A DNA stretch of 64,000 bases, taken from contig NW_025408671.1 of the NCBI RefSeq assembly GCF_020360975.1, forward strand, positions 1,550,001 through 1,614,000, in the 5' to 3' direction. A program made the position numbers and the translations under genes. Each line of letters opens with the position of its first letter. Positions within the stretch are counted from its first letter, which is position 1. The notes under the pieces were generated by a model that searched no databases, was not told the origin of the DNA, and was given only the letters and a program-made list of their open reading frames with translations. Positions 41,035-51,676 of this stretch are shown here, piece after piece. Source of the DNA: Hirsutella rhossiliensis. Its lineage: Eukaryota; Ascomycota; Sordariomycetes; Hypocreales; Ophiocordycipitaceae.

Positions 41035-42837
41035 TCAAGCCCCGCTGCTCTCGCCCTTCTTCCCGTGCGGCACCATATTGCCTACGGCATTCTTAATCTT
41101 GGACGGATCTTCCACCGCCGCCAAGGCCGCCTCCCTCTTGCTCTGCTTGCCCTCTTCCCAGGCTCCGTCCCGCCTGTCGAGCTCGCTCTCGGCCGAGCTA
41201 ATGCTGCTCTGGCTATGATTCATGACCACGTTGACGATACGGCCCTCCTTCTTCTTGACGTTGCGCTGCGTCTCCTTGAGCTTCTGCAGCTCCTCGTCTT
41301 CGCAGTGCATCGTCACGATCCCCAGGCCCGGCAGGTTCTTTTCCAGAAAGGTCTTGAGATCCGGCAGGATCGACTTATCCGGGCGATACGTCCCCGAGTC
41401 GTTGTCGATGGTGAGCTGGTAGTAGGCCGGGTTGCGAGGCGGCGCTTCCTTTGGTGGCCCCCCGGGGATATCGTCGGTCGGATGGACCTTTTCACGGGGC
41501 TCCGGGTCCTCGGACGCGTCCGGGTGCTGGAGCCGGCGCACGAAGAACTCGCCGGAGCAGGCAATGTAGGTTTCAACGTTTGAGTGCATCGTGTGCTTGC
41601 TCAGCAGGTCGATGCCGAATTCCTTGCCCGTCTCGGTGAACCGCAGCAAGCCGTCGAGGGTCAGGACGTAGGTGAAGAGCCTGCCGCCCTCGTCGAAATG
41701 CGCGAGCCGGAGAAATTGCAGCGTCGCCTGCTCTGAGCACGGCTCAAAAGTGCCTCGCTCGGTCGTCTCGTCAAAATGGTATACGCGCTCGTGCTGCTTG
41801 TGCAGCGCCGTGTTGAGGATCTTGCCCCGGAGTCCGGTGGAGGAGAACATGGAGGCTATGACGGGCCTGAACTCGACGTATCGGTGATAGAGCTTCGGCG
41901 GCACGGGCCCTTGCAGCTGCATCTCGCAGGCCTGGAAGCTGTGGGAGCAGGGTCGCATTAGTCTTATTGACGGATGAAAGTGCGCATACACTTACTCGTA
42001 TTTCTTGCTCTTGGGCTTCTCATTCCGGTTCGAGCCCCCAGACTCGTCGTCGTTTTCGTCGGCGTTGACCTTTGTGCCGACGATGCGCCCAATCATGGGA
42101 CTAAAGTGTTTGACCCACGTCGTCGGGCCCAGCGTGTACATTTGCGCGTGCGGCGGGTCCGAGGGCCCGAGAAGCTCGACGCTGATGGTGAGTCTGGGCG
42201 TCATATGCGCGTCCGATTGAAGCAAGCTGGCGAGGCCCTTGAGCAGGTACGCCTTCTTGCTGATCATGCGCTTCTTGGCGCCAAACTCCTTGCCGGGCGG
42301 CGGGAAGCCATCCCACTTGTCGAAGATCTGGGGCACCCTGACGGTGACGTTTCCGAGACGGTCGTCTCCATCGCGCGAGTCCTCGTCGTAAAGGCGGCAC
42401 TTGAGGATGAAGCCCGAGGGCGGCACGTTGGCCACGACCCACTCGTCGTTCCATTCCGGCTCGAGGGTGCGCCTCAGCGTCTTTGTGCGGTGCGTCAGGT
42501 CTGGGTCCTCCTTGTGCCGCTTGGGGTTGGAGGCCTTGAGCGTGGCCGTCAGGTAGGGATCCGACGAGGCCGTGTTGAAGTCTGCGGGCGGCAGGTTGGC
42601 GGCGCAGCGGAAGCAGAAGCGCACCGTGTATCCCTGGGGCGCGTCGGGCAGCGGCGTCGTGTCAAAGCCCCCCGGCGGCCCGCGCTTCAGCTTGATGCTG
42701 CGCTTCAAGGACGAGCCTTGCTTGGTGGGCGGCTTGAGGGCTCCGAGGTGCCGTGACGACGACGACTGCTTCTTTTGCGGGCTCGCCGCAGACTCGGGGG
42801 AGACGCCATTGGAGGGGTCTGGAGAAGCGCCTGCCAT
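41035..42837 (-). CDS. C2-domain protein
   Basis: Two exons, 42837-41996 and 41938-41035, with a 57-nt intron (GTAAGT donor, ACAG acceptor). The join gives KKYDFQACEM. The product has 581 residues. The region about 65-235 reads as a C2 domain: VRFCFRCAANLPPAD, SDPYLTATLK, TLRRTLEPEWNDEWVV and CRLYDEDSRDGDDRLGNVTV, with the aspartates of the calcium loops present. This would let it bind acidic phospholipids in a calcium-dependent way. The C-terminal half (VPPKLYHRYVEFRPVIASMF to the end) is conserved-looking but unassigned. The N-terminus is Ser/Lys-rich and disordered. No signal peptide or transmembrane helix is evident, so it is likely cytoplasmic with reversible membrane binding. Confidence 0.88.
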
Positions 42838-43957
42838 TTGCAGCAGGGAATTGGCAAGGGCTTTCGAAAGTCTAGAGGACGAGGCCTCTGTGGGACGCCG
42901 ACGAGCCGGGTGATGGGGGGGTTATGCGTACAGCGCGAAGGGCGAGGGCGAGAGCAAATGGGGCGGCGACGCTTCGACCGGGTTCGAGGAGCTCGGCGGC
43001 GATGCAGGGCGTGCTGTGCTGGTCGATACTTGTGGAGGAGGCTGAGTCGATAGGCTGATGACAGGGATAAGCAAGGGGAATTGGAGCAGCCGGTGGTAGG
43101 AGTACAGTCGACTGGCGGCCCTTGGATGGACATGAGGTATATTCGTAGGATTATGGCCATCCAGTCCGTAAGATGAAGCCGTAATTAAGCCGCTCCCCAG
43201 CCAACCAAGGTACGGTACCTCGGCAAATGGGCCACGTGCATCGATAGAAAGACAATGCGCACCTTCGATTTCGCCTGGCGGGTCCAGAACCCTCGGAGTG
43301 ACGTCACTGCAGATGCCGAAGTGCCGGGCCCCCCGCTACAAGCCACCAAGCCGAGCCTGAGCCACCCACTTCCCCAGCGGATCGGCAGCGCTATACTGTA
43401 CGTGTGCTACAGGGGGCCCGCGCCGGTGATCCCGTGGGGCGCTCGGGCAACCCGGCCAGGCGGCACCGGCTGCTAACGGACATTTGCCGGCGGTCCAACT
43501 CGTCCTCCACGGACACCAAAGCTCTCCACGTCGTTTCCCCCGCCGGCCCCGAGCAGGAACTTTCCCGACCTTGTCGAGGATTCCTGCGCCAAAGTGCGTC
43601 GTCACTGGTCGATTTTAGTGCGTCGAGGGAGGAGCAGAATGTCGAGCGAGGGAGGGACTGTCCGGCAATGAGACATACCGAGACTCAACCCGGGGTTTTC
43701 ATAATGATGGCCATGTTGCGGGGGGGGCTCGGTAGGCATTTCAGCTGCGCCTCCACCTCGAGCCCGTTGCTGAACCCCGCCGCCTTCCCATGCTCGCCCG
43801 TGTAGATGCATCTCCAGGCAGCACCACCTGCGCATAACAAAGCCAATGCTCCATTACATACAGAAGAATAGCAATGCCAACCATGTACAAAAAGAGAAAG
43901 ATGCTGTGACTGGATGCAGATGCTGGTCAGGGACCATTCCCACTCACTCCCTGGCCG
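42838..43957. other. Intergenic region upstream of C2 gene
   Basis: 1.1 kb between the C2 gene and the 3' end of the PhoD gene, both on the minus strand. Several overlapping frames without recognisable content. The C2 promoter should lie here. Confidence 0.35.
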
Positions 43958-46376
43958 CTACAGATACATCCTTTCGAATCCAACCACGGCCCATTCGCCC
44001 GTCTGCGTGTTCAACGTCAGGTTGGTGTGCTTGACCATGCCGTCCCGGACCGCGCCCGACTCCACCCGGCCGTTGGCCACCGGCCGATCGAGGTGGTTCT
44101 GGCCGGCGCTGATGGTGAAGTTGGCGAGCGGGAGATCCCACGGATTGCGTGTCGCCACAGACGGCGAACCTTTGGCCCGAGAAACGCGTGTTAGACTCCC
44201 CTGCCTTGGTTCCACGGGGGTCGATGGCGCGACGGACTTACCGTAAAACTCAGCCCTCGTCTGGCCCGGCCTCACGTGTAGGATGAAGTAGCCGCGGTAG
44301 TAGCCCTCTTGCCATTGCATCTCGTCGTTGCGCCTGATCATGCCTCGTGCACTGTCGCCCGCGACAGGCTCTATCGGACCATACTGGCCCGTGGACGTGA
44401 CAGCCGTGCCCGCAAACTCGACGCCGACGGCGCCTCTGCCCGTCTTCTTGTCATAGGCTTTGGTGCCGAGCCACGCCAGGTCAGAGACCTACCCGTTGTC
44501 AGCACATTAACCATATCTGCCGACTGGATCGCCACGGGCAAAGTAGGCCACCTACCCAGTTCTGATGGCTGTCGCCAGCCAGGAAGATATTATTACTAAT
44601 TCGGTTATCGAAAATGTGCTTGAGAGTGCGGTTGCGGTTGGCGATGTAGCCCTATGACAATCGAGTCAGCATACCCTCACGTCTCTCCCGACGGGGTGCT
44701 GGGACACGAACATTCCAATCATCGCCGCTCATGTCGCCCTTGTCATTGTCAAATACCCGCGAGAAGACAATTTGGTTGCCGACAATGCGCCAGTGAGCGC
44801 CTCTGTCCTGGGATTGCTTGAGGGAGTCGTAAAACCAATTCTCTTGACGGGATCCCATGAGAGTGCGACTGGGGTCGTCGCGGATGAGATCGATGTAGTG
44901 GTCGTTCCAGCCTACAGCCTCTGTCAGCCCCCGCTTGTGCCGTCGCGCGATGAGAGCCGCAATTACCAAGAGTGGTGATGCTACGGTCATAGTTGCGGGT
45001 GTCGAGCATGATGATGTCCAAAAGCTTTCCCATCTGAAACGACCGCCAGACACGAAGACCGTCGTCTAGGTCGGTTTGCCTGGATAGGGCCGTCAGTCGG
45101 CTGCTCCGTTTGCCACTTGCTGTCAATAGACGTACCGGATTGGCATCCATTCGAAATAGGCCCGCACGGCGTTGACCTTGCGAGTGTCGACGGTAACCCT
45201 GGCCCCGCTCTTCATGAAGGAGTCTTCCGTGTTATTGAGGCCGCTGAAGCCGTCACGGAACCCGTTGTCGGAGAACTCTGCTCGGCGTGAGCTTTACTGT
45301 CCTTATAGCAAGTGACTGCCGAGGGAGTATTGTGACTAACCGTGATCGTCCCAGGTCGGGATCCAGGCATGATTCTTGGAGAGTAGTTGCAGGTCGGGGT
45401 CGGTCCGGTACTGGAGCTCAGGTCAGTTTCGTTTCCTGCTTATGGGGACACCTGACTTGCTTGGCCATGACGAGAGCGGTAGTCGTAGAGGTTGAACAGC
45501 ACAGCGCGAGGGATGGAGGCACGTTCACCGCCGGCCTCATATTCGTAAATGTAGTCTCCCAGGTGAATGACAAAGTCGTGCTTGTCCTTCCTTGCAGCAT
45601 TGCCGTAGGCATTGAAGTAGCCGGTTGCTGGGAAGGGGGTTGAGGTCAGCAAGGTTACCGATGGCAGCCTGAAAAAGGTCGGTGGGCAGACATACGGAAG
45701 TTACTGCAGGAGAAGACGGCAAAGCTCATCTCCGAAACCTCGTCGTCGGGACGGGGGGCAGTTTTTGTGCGGCCCATCGGGCTCTTCTTGTCGGAGCCGC
45801 AGACGTTGAACTGGTAGTTGTACTGAGTAAGAGGCTCAAGGCTACGAGCCTCAACCTAAACGGACCACGCTTCAGCCGCGGTTTCAGACAGCTGGGAGAG
45901 GGCACGGCAACCTTGACAGTGTAGTCAATGTCTGAGCTCGTAAAGACCTGGCCGCTGGCGACAAGCGAGTTGGAGACATCGGGGTCGTCATCGTCGTTGC
46001 TGGTGAAGACGCTCCATTCGAGACAGATGGGATTTGGGTTGGCGTTGACGAATTTGTTGGTCTCGTGGCTGTAGAGCGGAGCGGCGCCGTTAACGGTGAT
46101 GTCGCTCTTGTCAGACTCGCTGGAGGGGGCAATGCGAGTCCAGAGAATGACGCTCTCGGGCCAAGGGTCCCCGGAGGCGACGCCGTGGGTGAAGCTCAGC
46201 TGGGAAGGCTCGAAGGCGACATTGCCGCGCTTCCACGACCGGCGGTCAACCAGGCCGACGTCGATGCCCAAGCTCGGGTGTCGACTCGAGGGGCTAAGGT
46301 AGTTGATGTTGCCGTCGAAGCTGGCGTGGGCGGCAACGACCAACAGGCCGGCGAGTGTGAGGACAGGAGGGAGCAT
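43958..46376 (-). CDS. Secreted PhoD-type alkaline phosphatase/phosphodiesterase
   Basis: Ten exons on the minus strand: 46376-45912, 45855-45696, 45627-45461, 45410-45341, 45277-45136, 45079-44967, 44911-44712, 44651-44556, 44488-44242 and 44169-43958. Introns are 50-72 nt and the spliced frame is 1,872 nt, 623 residues, with every junction phase consistent. The N-terminus MLPPVLTLAGLLVVAAHAS is a signal peptide. PhoD landmarks are SFTHGVASGDPWPESVILWT, FVIHLGDYIYEYEAGG, YDYRSRHGQYRTDPDLQ, WIPTWDDHEFSDNG, DIIMLDTRNYDR, WRIVGNQIVFSR and FLAGDSHQNWVSD, which supply the metal-binding Asp, Tyr and His residues. The family hydrolyses phosphodiesters and monoesters outside the cell and is often induced by phosphate starvation. 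The third intron begins with GC instead of GT. The last intron (72 nt) has no in-frame stop, so its retention would insert 24 residues. Confidence 0.93.
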
Positions 46377-48589
46377 GCTGTCTTCAAAGACCCTGGCTGC
46401 TTGACATTGGCAAGCTAGACATCGACGAGCAGGGGCGGCCTCGAGGGTTAAATGATCGCTGGGGCGTTAGTGATTCTCCGCAAGACAGCCCGGCCTCCTG
46501 TCGAGGGCGGTCGAGTGGCTGGTAGCAGCAAGCACAGTCGCCGCCGCGGCAACATTCCTCGGACGGGAGGTTGCTGCTCGGCCCACGTTCCATGTCGACT
46601 TGGAGCCCGCAGTCAAGCTTGGTCTGTCGCCGTCGATTGTCGAGGCTGCGGGCGAGAGAGTGCGATCGGCAGGGCGCCTTGGCTCAACCAATTGGCGCGG
46701 GTCGTCTGCCGCAATTTGCTGGCCGTCTGCACCGATCGACAGGGACCGCGCGGGACAAGAGCTCGGGTTGGGCTTGGGTGCGATGCGTGTCGCCAAGTTT
46801 GGCCAAAGGTGATTTGAGACCCTAATTTGGACAAGCAGCATACACGAGCCATCGTAACACGACGGCCTCAGTGGCACGCGCCGACTACTCGCCCATGCAC
46901 TTCGTATACCATGGGTGACTCTGCATCTCATGCGGTCCAATCCCTCTCCTCGCGGGATATAACCAGATCCATGGGTTGCACCATGACACATCCGACACAC
47001 TCTAAAACTCGTGGTGTTCTGGGCGTCGGCCGTTTCTGATCCGGTACGACACCGGGTGAGGACCGCCGGGGCCGAGGATATCGGAGACATATCGCAAATG
47101 CACTGGTTTGGCTCGATCTATTGTCCTTTCCCAAGTTTTGCCACGGAGGCCTGAATGATTATAGTCGAAGTCCGTGGGGCCATGGAAGTCGAACAAGTGG
47201 GCATATTGCTGTAACTTGTTCATGCCCCAGCACGCAGCCCGCGCCATCGTCATCGCAGCAGCTCGTTCCCGAATTCAAGTGGACTTTTGCTTCACCGGCG
47301 CATAACTCGTCCGTACTAGTTCCGTTTGTCGATGTATAGACGAATTGCCGTCCCCTCAGTGTGCCTACCCTGCTACTGGTGTACCAGGCCGGCTCAAAAG
47401 GTGCGAAGATGTATTCAAGGGGCTGTGAGAGCTCGCAGCTCAGGAACTACCGCTGCTCAGAGCAGTTCTGTGATCGGATTAGGCGAGCTAGCTTCGTCTA
47501 TATATTAGCTAGTTGCCATACTGGCAAGAGTTACGGGTAACCTGAGTCAGTCATTGGGATTATTACCTTATGCTCTAGAACAATTAAGTTTAGACTATAT
47601 TTATGCTTGACACTTTAGCCCTTTCTGTAGCGACACGATCGACGGTTACGATATGCCAAGCTAACGGGACTGGGGAATAACTAATTACTGCGCAGCCTCC
47701 TTGGGAGATTCTTCGGCCCCTACTCTTCACCCTGTTTAGCATCCCTGTGCTTCGTACCAAGGTCCATTCTGAGCACTCCTTGCCGGGAGTTCCTAGATTG
47801 GGTAATCGACGGAGGGCAATAATGAAGCGCCTGTGTTAGCCGGCACACAGGTTTGGCTAACCGGCACACAAAAAAGGTAGGTAGTGTGGCTGTCGCGAAG
47901 CGTGGCCTGATTTCGCAGTTCTCGGAGATATCCCTTGGCAAGAAGGATCAAGGAAACTAAAACAACCGGTGTAGAAGAAGGAAGAAGAAGCTAAAAGGAG
48001 GTGCAGAAAGGAGGGTGGGGGCAAGAGGGGAAGCAGAAGTGGCGATGGCTTCCTATAGAGGTGGTGAGAGATAAGACGGATATGCCGGCAACGGCTAGAG
48101 TAGAGGGGGAAAACCGGCAAAAAGCTCAGTAGTTGAAAGGACATTAAGGGCTTCCCTAAGTAGGATTTTCTTTATTAATTAGGATACTAGATAGATATAA
48201 AGAGGGGCGTTAGATATAGGAAAGAATGAGAATTAAGGTAATATAATACTTAATCCCCTACCGTAATTATTGCCTTTTAAAGATTTAACTGATTCTGACC
48301 TACCTATCTAACCTCTTATTATTAATTTTACCTTCATATATTTTATATATACTTCTTATATGTCTCTTCGCGAGAAGTATCGCCTTTTCCGTCTTATCTA
48401 CGATTGCGTACGCTTTGCTATATTCTTACCCAGGGTCTTGGTTTTAGTCTTCGGCACTTAGCGTACTAGAATTTATGTCTTTCCTGATATCCGCCGTTTC
48501 ACTTTCGCGATATTCGAGTTGACAAAGGGTCTTGAAAGAGTGGGATTTATGGAGCGCGGCGTCGTATACGTGGGACAATCACGGACCTG
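46377..48589. other. Intergenic region with dispersed-repeat copy
   Basis: 2.2 kb. Minus-strand frames at 47090-46467 (207 codons) and 47253-47002 are open but unrecognised and probably fortuitous. 47891-47964 is one copy of a dispersed repeat. 48140-48480 is AT-rich and CpA/TpG-poor. The PhoD promoter should lie in the first few hundred bases. Confidence 0.35.
47891..47964. repeat. Dispersed about 75-bp repeat, copy 1
   Basis: TGTCGCGAAGCGTGGCCTGA and the next 54 bp recur at 51602-51676 with only a few transitions and one inserted base. Probably a remnant of a repetitive element of unknown class. Confidence 0.7.
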
Positions 48590-49335
48590 ATGTCCTTATT
48601 TCAGCTGCTCTGCGCGTTGCCGTTTTATGACTTCTCTGTCGTGGTTGGATCCGGGCAAGACAGAGGTCATCCACTTCACGAGACCCTGATATAAGGGGAC
48701 CTGCCGTCGGTCTGGCACGGGCCCGTGGAAAAGAAACCACAGCAGGACCTGTGCTGGCTCGGTGTCTCTTACGACAGGAACCTTGCGTTCCGTACACATG
48801 TGGAGAAGAGGGCTGCGAAGGCGAGCAGGGTCGCCGAGTTCCTCCAGAGCCTCTCAAACACCCGGCGTGGAATCCCTCCCTGGTCGACACGGCATGCGAT
48901 CACCGCCAGTGTCCTCCCGATCCTCCTTTACGGCGCCCACGTGTGGCATCCCGGTGGGCTCCGGCCTGTGTGGGGATCGTCCCGCCAGGTTCCGCCGCGA
49001 ATAGCCTAGCTAAAGAATGGGATCCAGCAGACCCTAAACGTGGCGATACGTGCTATCGCCCCTGTCTGGCGTATCACCATTGGGTATAGTAGTAGTAGTA
49101 GCATTGATTACCGTCTGGAACATCCCTATAAGGGCAAAAGCCGTGCTAGGCTAGGTAGAGTACAAGATAAGGGTACTCGCCGGAGACTCGTTGAGCGTTC
49201 CTTACTTCTACTCCTCTATCTAGCAATTTTTGGACTCTGGCCGCATGGACTCTCAGGTCTCTCCCCCGTCAGCGGGTTCTGGACACGGCGTCAAAGCCGT
49301 AATAGTAGTCGGCCTTCGGTCAGAGCCGGGTGACT
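48590..49335 (+). pseudogene. LINE (Tad-like) reverse-transcriptase relic
   Basis: Reading the plus strand through frame changes and stops gives LDPGKTEVIHFTRP near 48650, then QDLCWLGVSYDRNLAFRTHV, KRAAKASRVAEFLQSLSNT and VLPILLYGAHVWHPGG (48740-48960). A short way on come LKNGIQQTLNVAIRAIAPVW and RLEHPYKGKSRARLGR. These are the thumb and post-RT segments of fungal non-LTR retrotransposons (Tad1/I clade). The polymerase core upstream is missing. There are no poly-A tail and no clear ends. A run of TAG triplets (49087-49101) lies inside. Confidence 0.72.
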
Positions 49336-50388
49336 AAGAAAGCCCACGCAGTTAGCTAGACCATAGGCCCCTCGTGAGCCTACGGGCAGAAACGAAGGAA
49401 AGGAAGAGAGAGCGTGTGTTAACTGGGCCGCAGCCCTGAGCTAGTAGCGGTGGCAGATCCGATCAAAGAACTCTGCCTCCGTCACTAGCCTGAGGAACCG
49501 GTCGAATCCCCTTCCTAGTGCCTCGTTGATAGCCTCGTCCGCTGTGGTGGCTAGCCTTGTGTGGTGTCGCGTGCCTACTTCCGGCAGTGGAAGGCGATTT
49601 CCTCCTCCCGCACGAGCATTCGAGGCGAGCCTCTTCGTGGTCGAACCTTGGGTTATAAGCTGGTAGAAGGTTCTATAGGGAACGGTGGAGTGGCTGATGA
49701 AGATGACGACACAAGTCATGGGCTAACTGTGTGAATATGGGGATCAGACTGTTAGAGACTGGTGTACCCTGCGTGATAGGTCTCTTAGGCGCGTGACACC
49801 TTATGTCTCGGCGACTGCCATGACAGGCATATTGGGCGGCCTTCTTTGGATTGAATTCGCGGGAGTACGGATAATCCGTTGCGGCAGCGGCGGCGGCGGT
49901 AATAGCAGGTGTGGAGATATATTGCGAAAGGCTTCACTTTTGATGTAGGTGCGTTGCGTTGATACGACGTTGGGACATTGTGTGGGCACGGGATCTGGCC
50001 GAGCAGACGGACTGAAGGAGCAGTTTGAGTGATCCAAACGCACCCGGGGTAACACAAACTAAATCCAAAGAAACCCGGCTTATATTTTTAAAGCAATCGA
50101 TGTATCCTTGGCGGGGTAAATCCGCTTCGCTGGGTGTTGGCGGGTTGAGTCCAATTCGCCGTCTTGGAATACGAGTCGTTCACACTGCGAATGGCACGTA
50201 ATGACGCTGTGCAGCTAAGCTCAATACGAACTACGTCTTCTGATCATCGGGTTACATTTGCTTATGTACATTTCACCGAGTCTCAAATATAAATACCCAA
50301 GCTTATCACAGCAAAGTTTGGACGGTTTAAACAGCTTCTTAATATACCATCTCTAATCTCCAATTACTGCAGTACCTCGGTCACCAAC
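49336..50388. other. Intergenic region, possible repeat remnant
   Basis: A minus-strand frame at 49719-49441 starts at a non-ATG codon and is unrecognised; it may belong to the same repeat as the LINE relic. The last 300 bp should be the promoter of the next gene, with a TATA-like ATATAAATA at 50287-50295. Confidence 0.35.
50287..50295 (+). promoter_or_regulatory. TATA-like box of small secreted protein gene
   Basis: ATATAAATA about 95 bp upstream of the ATG at 50389. Confidence 0.5.
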
Positions 50389-50847
50389 ATGCATTTCGCC
50401 AAGACATCTGTGGCCGCCCTCACGGCCGCCCTCTTGGCCGCTACCTCAGCCTCTGCTGCTGTCGTTACGAAACGCGATGAGACCTGGACTCTCGATGGAC
50501 TGCACCGTGACTGTGCCAAAGATGGTAGCCATTGCACCTGGAGCTTCGACATCGACAACAAAGCCGGCGAGAAGGCTCCTTGCAAACATATTGTCAAGTC
50601 TCAAGGCGGGAAGCCAGCATCGCAGTCTCACGGCGGGCCTACCTTCTGCGGCGTTTACCGACTCGAATCTTCCTGGGATAACTCCAACGGTCCTGACAAA
50701 GCCTTCAGTGTAATCGGTGTGCTGGATCAAAGCAGAAAGGTTATTGGCTTTTTCGGCTATGATGATGCGGAGGTTGCTGATGGACGGGTTGTTACTCCTG
50801 ATCATACCTCCGTTATCAAGCCCTTTAACCAGAAGTCCATCCTTTAA
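50389..50847 (+). CDS. Small secreted protein
   Basis: 152 residues, no intron, ATG at 50389 (accaacATGc). Signal peptide MHFAKTSVAALTAALLAATS, then SASAAVVTKRDE, where KR is a likely Kex2 site that would release the mature part at DETWTLDG. The mature protein has four cysteines (DCAKDGSHC, PCKH, FCGVY), enough for two disulfides, and a YRLESSWDN to VIGVLDQSRKVIGFFGYDD core predicted to be beta-rich. It resembles the small secreted proteins (some called hypersensitive-response-inducing) found in many ascomycetes, but I cannot place it more exactly. It sits between relics and next to a dead secreted-protein gene, as effector-like genes often do. Confidence 0.75.
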   Translation: MHFAKTSVAALTAALLAATSASAAVVTKRDETWTLDGLHRDCAKDGSHCTWSFDIDNKAGEKAPCKHIVKSQGGKPASQSHGGPTFCGVYRLESSWDNSNGPDKAFSVIGVLDQSRKVIGFFGYDDAEVADGRVVTPDHTSVIKPFNQKSIL

Positions 50848-51177
50848 TCGCGCCCAAAATTGAAAGATGGATTGCGGCTGCTGGAGAAAGCGATGCCAAG
50901 GCATTTAGCGCCAATATTAGAATTAGAATTTGGCATCCAGGCCTGCAAGGAAGGTGTCAGACAGTCTGGCACGATAGCGGCTGTGCAAAGCGACCCAAAT
51001 GGCATCAGTTAATTTATGAGAATTATCTAAGCAATAAGCAGTGAGTAAACGAGCTGCACGGAATTATATAGCTCTTTATACACAAATAAAAGGCTTATTG
51101 CCTGCCTGCGCATTAGCTATTACCAGGCGGCATCAGCGGTTGCGTAGTAATATCGCCACTTTATAGGCTTGATATGC
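50848..51177. other. Spacer
   Basis: Short AT-leaning spacer, no gene seen. Confidence 0.35.
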
Positions 51178-51570
51178 GACAATCTCTTTGCCGTCGGCAC
51201 CGCCCTAGCCAACGTCGCCTCCGCTGTTGGCAATGCACGCGTCGTCAACAACTGCGTATCTGAGGTGACCACCTCGTCCGTCGGCAGTAGCGTCTCGGGC
51301 CCCTACACGCTGTAGAAGGGCGGCGTGTATAGCGAGCCCTTTACGCGGGATCCCTGGACCGGCGGCCGGGCCATTAAGACGACCATCGACCGCGATGGCC
51401 TATACACGGGCAAGCCGTAGACTATCTTTGCGTATAACTTCTAGGGCAATAAAGTATAGTACGACCTAAGCAACGTCTTTAGGAACGCCTTTTAGGGCTA
51501 TCGGCTGCTCGTGGCTAGTGGGGATGGATGCTTAGTGCGATGCTATTGTATTATAGGAGGACGGCGTTCC
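51178..51570 (+). pseudogene. CetA/BYS1-family secreted protein, RIP-type nonsense mutations
   Basis: One plus-strand frame reads VGNARVVNNC, VGSSVSGPYTL, KGGVYSEPFTRDPWTGGRAI, TTIDRDGLYTGKP, TIFAYNF, YDLSNVFRNAF and GYRLLV. This is the recognisable course of the thaumatin-like CetA/BYS1 family of small secreted fungal proteins. Five TAG stops interrupt it, at 51313, 51418, 51442, 51457 and 51493. Each lies where the family has Gln or Trp, so CAG to TAG or TGG to TAG changes explain all five. The frame has no indel. The start codon and the beginning of the signal peptide are not recognisable. This is a gene silenced by RIP, or by very similar C to T mutation. Confidence 0.78.
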
Positions 51571-51601
51571 CCTAGCCGGTAGCTAGGTTAAGAACTACTA
51601 A

Positions 51602-51676
51602 TGTCGCGAAGCGTGGCCTGATTTTGCAGTTCTCGGAGATATCCCTTGGCAAGAGGGATCAAGGAAGCTAAAAACA
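51602..51676. repeat. Dispersed about 75-bp repeat, copy 2
   Basis: Matches 47891-47964, same orientation, 3.7 kb apart. It begins about 30 bp after the CetA/BYS1 relic. Confidence 0.7.

Noticed and set aside
41974..42756. 260-codon plus-strand frame opposite the C2-domain gene
   Set aside because: Antisense shadow of a GC-rich coding exon.
46467..47090. 207-codon open frame on the minus strand
   Set aside because: GC-rich region upstream of PhoD, irregular composition, no signal, domain or repeat recognised; probably a chance frame.
49087..49102. Tandem TAG triplets as a CRISPR or satellite
   Set aside because: Only five triplets inside a LINE relic; a simple microsatellite.
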